Source: Hibiscus mutabilis
Taxonomy: Eukaryota > Streptophyta > Magnoliopsida > Malvales > Malvaceae
Reading direction: 5' to 3'
Length of the DNA: 64,000 nucleotides
Assembly (NCBI GenBank): GCA_019671005.1
Contig: CM033726.1
Location: 20,457,608 to 20,521,607 of the forward strand
The notes below the pieces were generated by a model, which saw nothing but the letters and a program-made list of their open reading frames with translations, did no database searches and was not told the DNA's origin. The translations under genes were made by a program, and so were the position numbers. Positions 1 through 11,395 of this stretch are shown here, piece after piece; the first letter of the stretch is position 1, and every line of letters starts with the position of its first letter.

Positions 1-1014
1 ATATAGTTGGCTAGCCATAGGGTTTAAAGTGCACTATAATAAGTTGCCTCATGTGTGTCGAGGGGTCAAGAGTTTGCCATACTCCACCATGAGAACTGCA
101 GCAGCCGAGGGATCAAGGGTGTGCCAATTCTCCCGCTGATGGATTTATATGTTATAACCATTGAGGGTTGCTCCAGTTCGAGGATGTATGTGAAGTGGCC
201 GAAGGAACCACTTGGGAAATCCATGTATCCAATGTGGTTTTGATAAAATAGAATGAAACATGTTTTGAGTCACTTGAATTCCAATATATGAGATGATGTA
301 TCATGAGAAATGGATTATGTTTTGTATAATATGGTTAATACCTGAGATGCTCTTTAAGCTTGTTATTTAGAGATTTTGGCAAATAAAGCTTAAATTGATG
401 TTTATGATAGAAATCCATGATACATGTGTTGCAAATGATTCAAATGTGCATAACTGAAGAGATTATAGAAGCATGAGATGTTTTAACATGGGACTTATAC
501 ACTAAATTTTAATTAAAATGGTTTTAAATGCATTGATGAGTGTTTTTGAGATTCCCTCACTAAGTTTATAGCTTACGCTCTCCTTTCTCATCAATGCAGA
601 GAAATAGACTCTTTCGGACAGCGAGAAAGCAAGGGAAGGTCCAAGGATTGAAGTATTTTCAAGTATTGTTTTACAAATACATAGTAGTAATAAGAGGCAA
701 TGTGACCAAGTTGTAATTGTGAGGTTTATTTTGGACACTCCCTGTTTGTTTGTACAAGTTGTGTTTGATGTTTTGGACTTGTATAATGCTCAATGGTTGG
801 TCTTGAGGGGTTAGAAAACAATTTGCATGCTTGGGTAGAGATCATGCCTTTAGGGGTTTGATGTGGTTATGATATGTTGTGTATGATCTGTTTCCATGCT
901 CTTATGTTTGAGGAAATGATGTTTAAGATGTTATATGATGATTAGATGCTTATTGGTGTTCGTTAGATTGAGCCAAAGTGTCATACGTTCGTCCAAGAGG
1001 TCATTACAGGTATG

Positions 1015-1305
1015 TTCGTATAGATACGGGTCCTTAGGGATCGGTATGCGGGGACCTATCTCAGCTCAATCCAGGCAAAAATGCCTTGGCGTACTGATAA
1101 GTCTAGGGAACGTATCGGTACGTGATGCTGATAAATTGGCATGGTGTCAGTACACGGGTAACCGTACCAATACGTCTTTTGGCTACTAAAATCCCAAAAT
1201 TTTAAAATATCATACCCGTACCGATATACTTAGGGACCATACCGGTACGCTTTTGTATTTTGCACCCGTTGCGATACGGGAAGTACCGTACCGGTACGCC
1301 AGCCG
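1015..1305. repeat. GTACC/GGTAC palindrome cluster 1
   Basis: Within about 290 bases the motif ATCGGTACG / CCGTACCGGTACG and degenerate forms recur about eight times, including the palindrome CGTACCGGTACG near 1290. The same wording recurs at 1915-2045 and 52490-52895 inside LTR sequence. Confidence 0.7.
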
Positions 1306-1914
1306 TTATTTTTGTTAAGATGCCTTCTAAAGTTTGAATCTTTGCAGTTTAGTCCCTATTTCTTAATCATGCAATTAAATATAAATGGATGGTTATTTTA
1401 AGTTGAGATTTAACCTGATTGTATGTAACATGACTAATTAAGGATTGGTAACTTAGATTTCAAGGAAGTCCTCTTAATTATCTGAAATTGTGTTTTGGTC
1501 TTTGTAACGCTTAAACATACAATTAGATGTCAATTCGACGCTCGATTAAGTTGTAATTTCACCATAACCAGCATGATCATCTTAGGACTTAAATGTCGTT
1601 TTCTATGTAAATCTTTTGGGTTTGTCTCGGTAAACCCTAATATAGCTCACTCAGTTCGGTCTTACGACTAGACCAGGTCAAAAGGGTTACAATTATGATG
1701 TCTTGTATGCTTGTTCGATTAGCTTGATGAGATTTGATGAGAATTATGCTTAAGGGTTAAATACTCGAATAAATGATTATGAAGCTGGTAATTAATAATA
1801 ATTGATTTAGTGCGTTATTAGTAAACAAACCCTAATAACTTTCATAAGTTTTAAGGATCGAAAAAAATGTTGTAAAATTGTAATTCAAGGAAATGATACA
1901 AAGCCATGAATAGG

Positions 1915-2045
1915 GTATCGGTACGTGCTTTGGCCGTACCGGTACTTGTGAAAATTAAGGATGTCTGGTAAGCTATATTAGTATCGGTACGCATGCGAGT
2001 ATCGATACCCAAGGGTACCATATCGATACTCATATTCGAGTATTG
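1915..2045. repeat. GTACC/GGTAC palindrome cluster 2
   Basis: Copies of ATCGGTACG, CCGTACCGGTAC and the related ATCGATACC occur at short intervals. They belong to the same motif family as cluster 1 in this LTR. Confidence 0.65.
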
Positions 2046-2247
2046 ATGCCCACTGAATGGAATAATCTATAATGCTAATAAAATATGGAAATTGACTAGT
2101 AATGAGATAATGTGGAATAATGAAGATAATTAATGAAGATGTTTAATATACACTTCCATAATGTATTAACAAGTTGGTAAACTTAATTGAGTGACTTGAT
2201 GGTAATAGCAACAGTAGGGATCCTTGGTGGATCGTGTGATGTTGTGT

Positions 2248-2305
2248 GCTATGTGGTAGAAGTGTCATTGCTATATGCTATGTGGTAGAAGTGTCATTGC
2301 TATAT
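2248..2305. repeat. 29-bp tandem duplication
   Basis: A unit beginning GCTATGTGGTAGAAGTGTC is present twice head to tail with a 29-base period and no differences seen. Confidence 0.85.
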
Positions 2306-2409
2306 GCTGTTATGGACTCCTATATAGTTGTGTTATCTTTGATTGATGGGATCCAAATACCCAGTAAGAGTTTGAGTGTGTTGCAACACCATGGTTGAAG
2401 ATTTCCAAA

Positions 2410-2645
2410 TGTAGGACCCCGATGTTGTGTGGACGTGGGCCTTATTCGAAGATGCTTGATGAGAGATCCCGAGCATAGATGTAGGATCCCGATGCTGTAT
2501 GGACGCGGGCCTCATCCCTACGAGTATAGGATCCCGATGTTGTGTGGACGCGAGCCTTACTCAGAGTGTAGGATCCTGATGTTGTGTGGACGCGGGCCTC
2601 ACTCAGAGTGTACGATCCCGATAATGTATGGACTTATGCGTCACT
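2410..2645. repeat. Minisatellite, about five units of 45-60 bp
   Basis: The core GTAGGATCCCGATG followed by TTGTGTGGACGCGGGCC recurs about five times with diverged spacers (starts near 2412, 2481, 2526, 2570 and 2609). It lies inside the LTR. The open frame running through it is a by-product of the repeat. Confidence 0.75.
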
Positions 2646-3264
2646 CCATGTTTGCGGTATGACTTGTGTGCTGTCGCTCGAATGATCTGGTGAGATCCTG
2701 AGTATGGTTGGGCCTTGTGAGCCATGTATGATTTTTGCTATGTTGAGAGCATGTGTTTAGGCGACTAATGGTAGCACCGCGTATTTATTTATCTCTCCTT
2801 ATTGCTTGTGCTAGCTGGCATGCTTACGTTTATGATTAGCATGAAGTGTAGTAGAGTAGATTTGTATCACTTAGCTTTGTAAGCTCAATGCTCAGAATCG
2901 TTGTTTCTGTGCGTAGGTTGACCTTTGTATCACGGGATCGAGGAGTACTATTTGTACGGGATTCTAGCATGTGGTGATCTTTAGAGTACGATACTTGTGT
3001 TTAGTGGCTATATATTCATAAGACCTTACGTGGTCGAGTCTGTAATTCTTAATTTTAAAATTGTATTAATCAAGTCAAATATTTAAATATTTTAAATTAA
3101 AGTGAAGCTCATTTGTAACGATTTAAATTGATTATATATGTCTTCAACTTTTGGATCTAAATATTTTGAAAATATCTTGTTTGGGCTAAAGCCAGTTTGA
3201 AAAATTTTATAGTTTTTGGTTTGGGCTTGAGGCCCAATTGTGATATCCGGGTCGAGGTGTTACA

Positions 3265-3690
3265 TTAAATATGTTGTTTGATCAATTTGTTTCACAAAAA
3301 TTTATGAGCTAGCATAAGTTTTATTTGCATCTAATTTTATAACAAAGTACCATGAAAAAGTAACATATTAAGGATTACATATTTGTTGTTACTACTAATT
3401 TACATTGTGACATTTGTATGCTAACACTTAAAAAATAACATGTTAGATTAATACATATGATTCAAGTATCATTTAAATTTAATAATTAATTAAATTGTAT
3501 TTAAAATAATTATATAAATAATAAATTAATAAATAGATCCTTCAAATATATTTAGTAATATTATATTAAAATATTTAATTTTCATAATCTAATTAATATT
3601 AATAAATATTAAATATTGATAACTAATAAAATATTCAAATAAGTATTGAATATAGTCATGTCCTTATATGTCATTTTGTTTGTTTAAATA
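3265..3690. other. AT-rich stretch, no gene seen
   Basis: Very AT-rich sequence with runs of AATTAATTAAAT and TATATAAATAAT. I see no coding exon, RNA gene or clear terminal repeats. Confidence 0.6.
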
Positions 3691-3835
3691 ATCAAACAGC
3701 TATCCGCTATCAGTTATTTTTACCAAACACTTTTAATCAGTTAATGCAATTCGCTAGTCAAATCAGCTAATGCACTCAGCTATGAGCTATCAAGTATTCT
3801 AATTCGCTATCAACTATCCGCTAATTGCTTAGCAG
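3690..3835. mobile_element. Degenerate MITE remnant (GCTATCCGCTATCAG repeats)
   Basis: The words GCTATCCGCTATCAGTTA, AATTCGCTAGTCAAATCAGC and CAACTATCCGCTAATTGC recur in 145 bases. This repetitive subterminal wording resembles plant hAT-type MITEs. I could not define ends or a target duplication. Confidence 0.35.
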
Positions 3836-3956
3836 AGCCATAGTTTTTTTTTGTACAGGAAAATTTGATTTTTATTAGAAACAATAGAATGTTCAATAAA
3901 TGCAACATACCTCTGTCCACTAAAAAACTCATACCTATAAAACAAAAAAGCGTAAA

Positions 3957-4416
3957 GCCAAAAAATGCATCTAATGTTTAATTGAATAGTCATTTTGGCC
4001 CGTATTCTTTTTTGAAACAATTTAACCATCAACGTTCATTTTGGGTCAAAATGACCCTTTTGCGGATTAAAACTGTTAGTCAACTAACAATAAACAATTT
4101 GGAATGACTTGACAAAATTACACGTTAGTAGAAAAAAATAATTTTATATATTTATATAATTTTTTAAAATTATTTTTTGATTGATGTGACATTCTTCAAG
4201 TCAACGCATTTGTTTATATGACATTGTCATGTCAACGTGCACTGCCATGTAGGTTTGCCACACATCATTTCAAGTCATTAACAGTTAGTTAACTAATAAT
4301 TTTCATTCGTAGAGGGGCTATTTTGACCCAAAATGAAACGTTGATGGTTAAATTGCTTCAAAAAAGAATAGAGACTAAAGTGACTATTAGTCAAATGTTA
4401 AGGGCATTTTTTTGCC
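3957..4416. mobile_element. Foldback MITE with about 140-bp terminal inverted repeats
   Basis: The left arm from 3957 (GCCAAAAAATGC) matches the reverse complement of the right arm ending at 4416 (TTTTTTTGCC). Both arms contain the phrase AATTTAACCATCAACG and then TTTTGGGTCAAAAT. The arms pair over about 140 bases. A clean target duplication was not found, so the superfamily is open. Long AT-rich foldback arms suggest a Mutator-like MITE. Confidence 0.7.
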
Positions 4417-4752
4417 ATTATGCCAACAAAAAATGAAACCAAAGGCACAAAGAGCATCGAAACATTCCCTTGGAACCATAAAAATCCAACAACTAATATA
4501 AATTTTTTTTATCTTTATCTAACGAGACGCATAAGAGGTGATGTAGGAGTGAAGAGAAAAAAACAATTTAATTATTTAAAACCGTGTATTTTAAAATGAT
4601 TGATTCAAACATTAACTCATAAGTCGACTTAGTATATGCAATTTATCCTACATTGTGTTCATAATTAAAATTATAATATATTAATAATATTATAATAATT
4701 TCATAAAACAAATCAATTATTATTTACTAATTTTAATTTAAAATTAATAGTT

Positions 4753-5052
4753 ACTCCATTTGTCTCACGAAGATTGTCCCTTATTGACTTTTTAAAATTT
4801 AAAATTTTTAAAATTTGACTATAATTATATTAAATATTTTAAATAATTAAATTTTATAAAATATATATTTAAGAACTACTTGATTAGAGGTTTTTAAAAT
4901 ATTTTTTTTCATATTTTTATCAATAATAAATTTTAAATAATTATGAGTCAAAATTAAAAAATAAAAAAAATTAATAAAAGACAATCTTCATGGAATATTA
5001 CATTTAATCAAACAATAAAGAATATATAAATCCCTCGGTGAAACAAGGGAGT
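4753..5052. mobile_element. Possible Stowaway-like MITE
   Basis: The left end ACTCCATTTGTCTCACGAAG mirrors the right end CGGTGAAACAAGGGAGT. An inner pair, GAAGATTGTC (about 4770) and GACAATCTTC (about 4980), also folds back. The ACTCC terminus and AT-rich core fit the Stowaway type, but the termini are degenerate. Confidence 0.4.
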
Positions 5053-5439
5053 TCACACTGGTTTATGTAATAAAGTATAATATCAAATTTTACCCCGAAT
5101 TAAATAAAAATAGTTAATGGACTAACGGTTAATTGTTGTTGTTGACATGACATATCTCACATGTCATTATTTTATTTTTTTTATTTAATAAATTTGTAAT
5201 GCCCATTATAAAAAAAATGCAATGCCCCAAAATTTCTGATGAGGACTAAATAAAAAAAATCATAAATACTGGTTACATTGTAAGAATAAAGGTAAATTAA
5301 AAATTTTAAAATTTTTAACAATTACCTTATAAATTTTTTATTAAGGGATAAATTGAAAATAAAAAATATCTCAGGGTCAAAATAAAAATTAGTGTAAGAT
5401 AAAGACCTTTATGACACAATTTGCCTAAAAAGTTAACAT

Positions 5440-8400
5440 GGGATATTGAAAGAGCAAATTTTAGTCCTTCATTGTCATTAAAGAGGTCTTTAAATATAGA
5501 ATTTTTTTGGCTCAAAACAACCACATACATTACCATAATGCAAAACAAACTACAACAGTTCAACAAGGACAGCATGTGGGTTCACAATCCAATCAGTTGG
5601 ACACATGGCAAGTCTCGTCGATCTTGCCACCCAGTCTGCTACACTATTACATTCTCGAAGAACAAAAGGAAAAAAAATAAGAATCAAACATATTCACAAG
5701 TCCAATAATATTCTTTTCAATAACCGCAGAGCCCCAATAAGACTGCTTTTAGGTCAAGTCTTTTAATGATGTCAACATTATACGACTCCAAAATAATGTT
5801 ATGAAACCACCTTTGAGAGAAAGAAAGGATTTTGAGTCGAAACGCTTCAGATTCAGCTTCCTCGACAGAAAAAAAGCAAGTCACTTTTGAGTCACCCCCA
5901 ACAATACAGCTAGAGTGATTACGAATGACTACTGCAAGTCTTGTAATACCTGTAGTAGTCTCAAGAGATGCATCACGGTTAATTTTGACAGTATCAAAAC
6001 TAGGAGGTTCCCATCTACCTGCTCTAGAGATACATTGAACTTTTGGCGGGGGAGAGATTCCACTTGAGGTAGGTTAATGAACTCATTAAAAGCAAGATTT
6101 GAAGATAGCCACACTTCAATAGAATTCTCATATTTGCCATTAAAATCCAAATTATTACGTGATTTCCAAATATGCCAGCATAAAAAGGATATGAGTTGGA
6201 GTCCATTTTTGTCATCAGCTTTAGCAAAAAGAATATAATCAATGCTTTCTTGGTTATGAAGGCGTCGACCCCACGAGGGAGGGGTGTTTGAACCTCCTAT
6301 GCATGTTCAAATTTGAGGCGAGAGCATTATTACCTGTTTTCCATAAAAATGTACTAATTTTTGGAAGGACGTTCAGCTCCCAAAAGGATCTCCAGACTTT
6401 TTTTCTTCAATTGGACTGAAGCTAGAGGATGGTTTAGTAACATTTTCCTTCAGATCCATGAGGCAATGATATCCCGATTTTGCGGAGTAAGCTCCTGACT
6501 TGGTATGAATCCACACCAACTCATCACAAACAGAAGGTCCACCAATTGGAGTTTTGAGAATACATTCGACCTCCTTTTCAGGGAATAACTCTTTTAACTT
6601 TTGCTCATTCTATTCTCCTTTAACTAACAAAGGCAGCTTGCATCAGTGAGATAAACACGTTCAAAATCCCTTTAAGTCTCGTAGCCAGTATTTTTGAGAT
6701 AATTTTGTAAGCAAAATTACACAGGTTTATTGGTCGAAACTAGTTTGCTTCGTCCGGATTGTTCTTCTTTGAGATTAGCACAATATCAGTTTGGTTTAAA
6801 CCCTCTTTCACTACACCATTTTGCATGAAGTCAGTAACTATTTTTTGAAAATCCTTTTTAACGAGTTCCCAACACGACTGATAAAAAATCTCAGAAAAAT
6901 CATTGGAACATGGTGCTTTCAAAACACCCATACTAAAAACAACTTTTATTTCAAATTCAGTAACCTCCTTGCTGAGTTTCCTGTTCATTTTATCAGTGAT
7001 AACTTTTAGAACTAAGTGAGCCACATGTTGTAGATTAATGGTTGGGTCTTTTGTAAATAAATGTTTGTAGAACTCATGTAAGAGATTGATAATGCTTTCG
7101 TCATCTTCAGCCTAACTTCCATCATATGTCCTCCAACTTAATCCAATTTATCCTTACTCTTTGGTGCCTGTGTCTTTCTTCTCTTTTCCAAGTTTTGTCT
7201 AACTGCAGTTTAAGAGATTTTACTTCTTCATCTAATTCATTTGCGAGAGGAACACTTTGTATGGCAACATTCTTCTTGCAAAGTTCTTTAACTGTGCTTT
7301 TTTTCCTTACAAATTTTTCTTTACTCCAGTTTTATAGTTGTTTTTTGAGTTTCCAGACAATGTCAGTGTTGCTTCTATGATTCCTTTTGTTGTTCCAAGT
7401 TTCTTTTATAGCTGCCTTGCAATCCTCTTCAAGCAGCCATTTTGACTCAAATTTGAAGATCTTTCTTTTAATTTTTTTGGTCCCTCTTGTTTGGCAAAAT
7501 ATTGGACTATGATCCAAGCCAACCACCGGTTCCATCAATCCAAAAGCATTTTTTAATACAAGATTCCAAGAAGCATTGAAGAGAACCATGTCGACTCTTT
7601 CCATTATTTTATCATTTTCCATTCTTTCCATTAGTATCTCCATAAAACCACTGGTTTCAAGGAAGATATTAAACCAATTTGTCTGCCATTTGTCATAGGG
7701 ATTTCCACCATTTTATCCCCTTAATTTGCCACTACATTTAAATCGCCTATTATACACCATGGACTATCACTATCAGATCAAACTGTTTTCCAGCATTTAA
7801 AATTGTGATTTTAACCTCACAACTCCACCATAATGCTAGACCCTCTCAAAGTCCTTCTGGTTCAATATAAAAGTTGTTGGCAAATCTAAAATTGTTTCTT
7901 AGTCTTTCCATCTTTGATCTCTTTTATTTTGTTTCGCTTAGAAAGATAATGGTAGGATAATACTTGAAAATTAAATTGAATATAGCTCTTTTTGTATCTT
8001 GTTTCCCTAGGCTCATAACGTTCCATGATAAACATGTCATGGCGGACGGGCAAGAACCAGCCTCAAAGAAAAAACCAGGAAAAAACACAATCCCAAATCA
8101 ACCACAATCAGCACCGAGTACACCAGAAAACAACAGAAGAGAGTCAAGCATAAGGCCCAGCAGGAAAAAGAGATCTAAAGGAGCATAAGAGACATTTTTA
8201 TAGAATAAATGGTATCCAAAAAGAAGCAGATCAGAAGAAACACCATAGGAAAACAAACAAACCTTATAGCTCCAGAACACAAAGGTGAGAGCTGATTCAA
8301 AGAAATCCAAACATCACCTACGGCCTACAACCATTTCACGTGCGAAAGAGAAGAGTCCAAAACAAAATGAAACTCGAGAAACCTCCAAGGACCAAAAGCT

Positions 8401-8820
8401 GGCCTAACCCAACTCAAACAAGAAAACCAAGATGTGAAGAAGATCCCGAAAAAATCACCCTTTCTCTTCATAAAGATCTAATCAATCGTCAAACGAATCT
8501 GATGGAGAGGGGAATGATTCGAGGAAAATCAAACTCAGTATCGACAAAACCTTGTAGAAACCAACGATTTGAACGAATCAGACTAGCCTGGAAACTTGAG
8601 AAAAGAAGAAGAGCCAAATCCACCAAAACTCTACAGGAAAGAGAAACACCCAACGCTAAATCGTCAACCCAAACTCAAGGGAGCGGAGAAAGGAGATAGG
8701 ATTGGAGAGCCAAATCCATGAAAGCTTCACAATCAACAACCCCAGGCAAGAAGAAAGCAAATCAAGAGTTAGGGTTTTTGGACCCGAGAGAAATTGGGGA
8801 TTCCTCCTTTCCTTGAGGTT
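5440..8820 (-). mobile_element. L1-type LINE, reverse strand, internally deleted
   Basis: In order on the minus strand I see an untranslated leader (8.8-8.04 kb), an APE-type endonuclease start at 8040, an N-terminal reverse-transcriptase block, a cysteine/His-type RT-adjacent region and a C-terminal RNase H-like domain ending near 5.6 kb. The element is broken by stops and frameshifts. Between about 6.64 and 6.59 kb the sequence jumps from the RT fingers directly to the post-RT region, so the catalytic palm is absent. The exact ends and target duplications were not resolved, and the 3' boundary is placed in the A/T-rich DNA near 5.44 kb. Confidence 0.8.
5690..8040 (-). pseudogene. LINE ORF2 remnant: endonuclease, partial RT, RNase H-like
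   Basis: The start at 8040 reads MTCLSWNVMSLGKQDTKRA, the hallmark N terminus of plant LINE endonucleases. GDLNVV near 7.74 kb and DHSPIF near 7.51 kb are the later endonuclease motifs. The RT entry block with KAP and QSCWELVKKD lies at about 6.93-6.85 kb and VLISKKNNP at about 6.76 kb. DELVWIHTKSG near 6.51 kb is the post-RT zinc-binding region. ICWHIWKSRNN-like text lies near 6.17 kb and the RNase H-like VKINRDAS near 5.98 kb. Several stops and frameshifts interrupt it. The usual (F/Y)ADD palm motif is not present, so it cannot encode a working RT. Confidence 0.8.
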
Positions 8821-9500
8821 TATATACCTAATGCTTTGATTCTAATGAAACGACTGCTTTTGATTTCCCTTTATTTCTCTTTAGATTGTGGAGTACCATT
8901 CTTAAGTATAGAAAAAATGAGCATGTTATTATAACAAGAAAATAAACGCTTCCATTAAACAAGAACATTACGTAGGAAATGGGCTAGGCAACAAGTAATC
9001 CTAGAGAACATAAAGTGGTCCATGACAGAGCTAAAAAAAACTACAAAAAACATACGCCTGCAGTCCAAATAGTGGCCTTCCACCAAGCCTAAAACAAAAA
9101 CCGTAAGAAATTACAGGGAGAGAGCACTGCCTGAGATGTTTGAAGTTGTCGTCGTCCTTCATCGAAAAACTAGATTCAATCTTTTTTAAGTAATTTTTTT
9201 GTAAGAACTCAATAATCTGAGAAAGGTCTTCCCAATGATCGAACATAGGGACCTATTCAACAAAACACCACTTTGATACAATCAAGACCGCCTGAGAACA
9301 ACGATGTCGGAACTTGACCACAAAGACGAAAAGATAGATAACTTGAAATATGAGCATGTTCAAATAACTTTAACATGGATTAGATCAATACTTAGTATCT
9401 CTTGGATACACGGATCTACATTTCCTTTCTAAGTAATATAGTATCAAGTAATCCAATGGTGAATCTAAAAAAATATAATTGACTCAGCCAATATATACAT
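8821..9500. other. No gene seen; possible 5' continuation of the LINE
   Basis: Minus-strand text between 8.9 and 9.3 kb stays open for about 70 codons but matches nothing I know. I see no splice pattern or repeats. It may be LINE leader sequence or older debris. Confidence 0.35.
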
Positions 9501-9501
9501 A

Positions 9502-9909
9502 TAGGGTTACGATCCATTTATATTATGTAAAACTCAATTACTTTTACACTTTTTTGGGCAGTTGAATGATGATAATAAATAGCTAAGATTATTTCCTTAT
9601 CTTTTTTTCCCGGGATAATATTATCTCATATAGAGTTAGGATCTACTTACATTGTGTAAAACTTAATTATTTTTACACTTTTTGGGCCGTTGAATGATGC
9701 TAATAAATGGCCAAGATTATTTCTTTATTTTTTTCATGGAAACTTTATTTCCACAAGCACCTTAGTTTAGGATTTAGAGATTTTGTTTAGGGTCTAGGTA
9801 TTAGTGGACGCGTTTTAAATTTAAGGGGCGTGGTTATAATTTAGGGTTTAAGGTTTATAGGTTAAACTCTAAATCTTTAACCATATTACCCCAAAAACTA
9901 AACACTAAC
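9502..9909. mobile_element. Left arm of a foldback element split by an LTR retrotransposon
   Basis: Two direct copies of a TAGGRTYTACTTACATTGTG-like unit (about 9510 and 9645) are followed by GGAAACTTTATTTCCACAAG and a TTTAGGG-rich stretch. The inner portion is the reverse complement of sequence at 14951-15100, including the CACAAG(T/C)...TTAGTTTTAGG phrase. This makes the two sides arms of one palindromic MITE-like element interrupted at 9909/14946. Confidence 0.65.
9905..9909. other. Target-site duplication, left copy
   Basis: CTAAC precedes the left LTR and is repeated exactly at 14946-14950 after the right LTR. Confidence 0.85.
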
Positions 9910-11380
9910 TGACCGGCTCTTTTCAATCGTATATCCAAGTGCAGGCTGTTGTCGAGTAATAATTCTCGGGAGTCCGAGGTCGAATTCACAGGGAAGTTTT
10001 GTTTAGAAATTACAAGATAAAAAAATAAAATAAAAATCTGCAAAGAGAAAGTTGATTAGAAAATAAACAACAATATAAAAGAAGCCGAGGTTTTGAGAAT
10101 CCACTCTTGGTATTATACTAAGATTAATTTTTATTCATCTTATTACTCAATTGAAGTCCATATGATAAAATGAAATCCAATTGGAAGGTCCTGCAATGAA
10201 AGTCCAAAGCCCATTGTCCAATGTCCATAATCAAAGTCCAAAGTGCAATAAACAATGTCCAAAAAAATGCAAAGGTATAACATATGGTGTTATATGGATT
10301 GTTGGAATCAAAATTAATAAACAAGTCCAAGTGTTCATTATGCCAATTTATTTTGTCTACAATAAATCAAGTTAATTATAACAAGCATTTATTTTGCCAA
10401 ATTACTTGTCTATAATGAAGCAAGGTTCTTAATTTATTAACATGAATATTAACCAACTGAATTTAACATCATATACTAACTTAACATGTTTTAGAATACG
10501 TTGAGAATTTCAAACTAGCCTTTAGTATATACCAAGAGCTTCATCCTTTCACCTCAGCAACTTGACTTAAAAAGACACCATAACTTTAAAGAAAATACAA
10601 TTTGGTTTATAAAAACCAAACATAAGAAAGAAAAATATAAAGATGAAAAAAATATATAAAGATAAAAGAAAAATATAAAGATGAAAGAAAAAAAATGTGA
10701 TCTTGAATTTTTAACAACAAAGTTACAACCAAGCTTCCAAGATGATTTACAAGGCAAAACTAAAGCCTATTTATAGGAAATTTTTGATGCTAGATGACAA
10801 TGGATAGTGGATTATTTGATGATAACTTTGCATTATTTGATGATGACTTTAAATACAAGTAGTTATCGTAGTGTCCCACTAGTATGATTCCGGTTTTCAT
10901 CATTTTGTGGGCATTTCCAGATTTGTTTTGACTTCCCAATCACTTTGAAAATGTAGTAGACTCAATAAGCTTTCCAAAGGTATCTCACAGGCCAATTTTC
11001 GAGTTCTGGAGCTCAAATTATAGTCAAAACCATGCAATGTATTGAGTGCAAAATTTTAGTACGAGATTATTGCATCTATTTTCTCAATTTCAGCATTTGC
11101 CCAATTCTTTTCACCTTGGATCATCTTTGGATTCAACTTCATTTGTGTCATAATTGCAATCACCAAATTCAACATATCTAATCCTACAATTAACAAAAAA
11201 ATACGATTTATTAAAAATAACTGAAAACATAACAAAAGTAGTAAAACCGCAACATATTTAAAATATATACCACAAAATATGAAATAACTAAAAACCTACA
11301 AATTTCAATAGAACACTTAATAAGCAATGCAAATGTCCGTACTATAGATACTAAAATAAGACTATATTAAGGACTCATCA
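9910..11380 (-). repeat. LTR, left copy (3' LTR of the minus-strand element)
   Basis: 1471 bp, bounded by TGACC and CATCA on the plus strand (TGATG...GGTCA on the minus strand). It is a near copy of 13493-14945. A minus-strand TATAAATA lies near 10768-10775. Confidence 0.9.
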
Positions 11381-11395
11381 CACCCTCACACTTAT
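11381..11395 (-). promoter_or_regulatory. Polypurine tract
   Basis: Minus-strand AGTGTGAGGGTG abuts the 3' LTR. Just upstream (about 11402-11420) is the palindrome TTGCTTGAGGACAAGCAA, also found before the PPT of the Athila-type element at 63.1 kb. Confidence 0.75.

Larger units (their letters stand above)
1..3264 (+). mobile_element. Right part of a long LTR (Tekay/Del-like), left end outside window
   Basis: The segment ends with GGTGTTACA at 3256-3264, the mirror of the TGTAACACC start seen in the LTR at 50616. No primer-binding site follows, so this is a 3' LTR or a solo LTR rather than a 5' LTR. It has no credible coding capacity. It carries GTACC-rich palindromic clusters, a 29-bp direct duplication and a minisatellite, as is common in the upstream half of long plant LTRs. 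The assignment to Tekay/Del rests on the terminal bases, the length (over 3.2 kb) and the shared GTACC clusters with the element at 50616, so the lineage is inferred. Confidence 0.65.

Noticed and set aside
8340..8699. 119-codon plus-strand open frame rich in Lys and Arg
   Set aside because: It lies antisense to the leader of the LINE, starts at a plausible but isolated ATG-like position, and its composition is that of a shadow frame without any domain.
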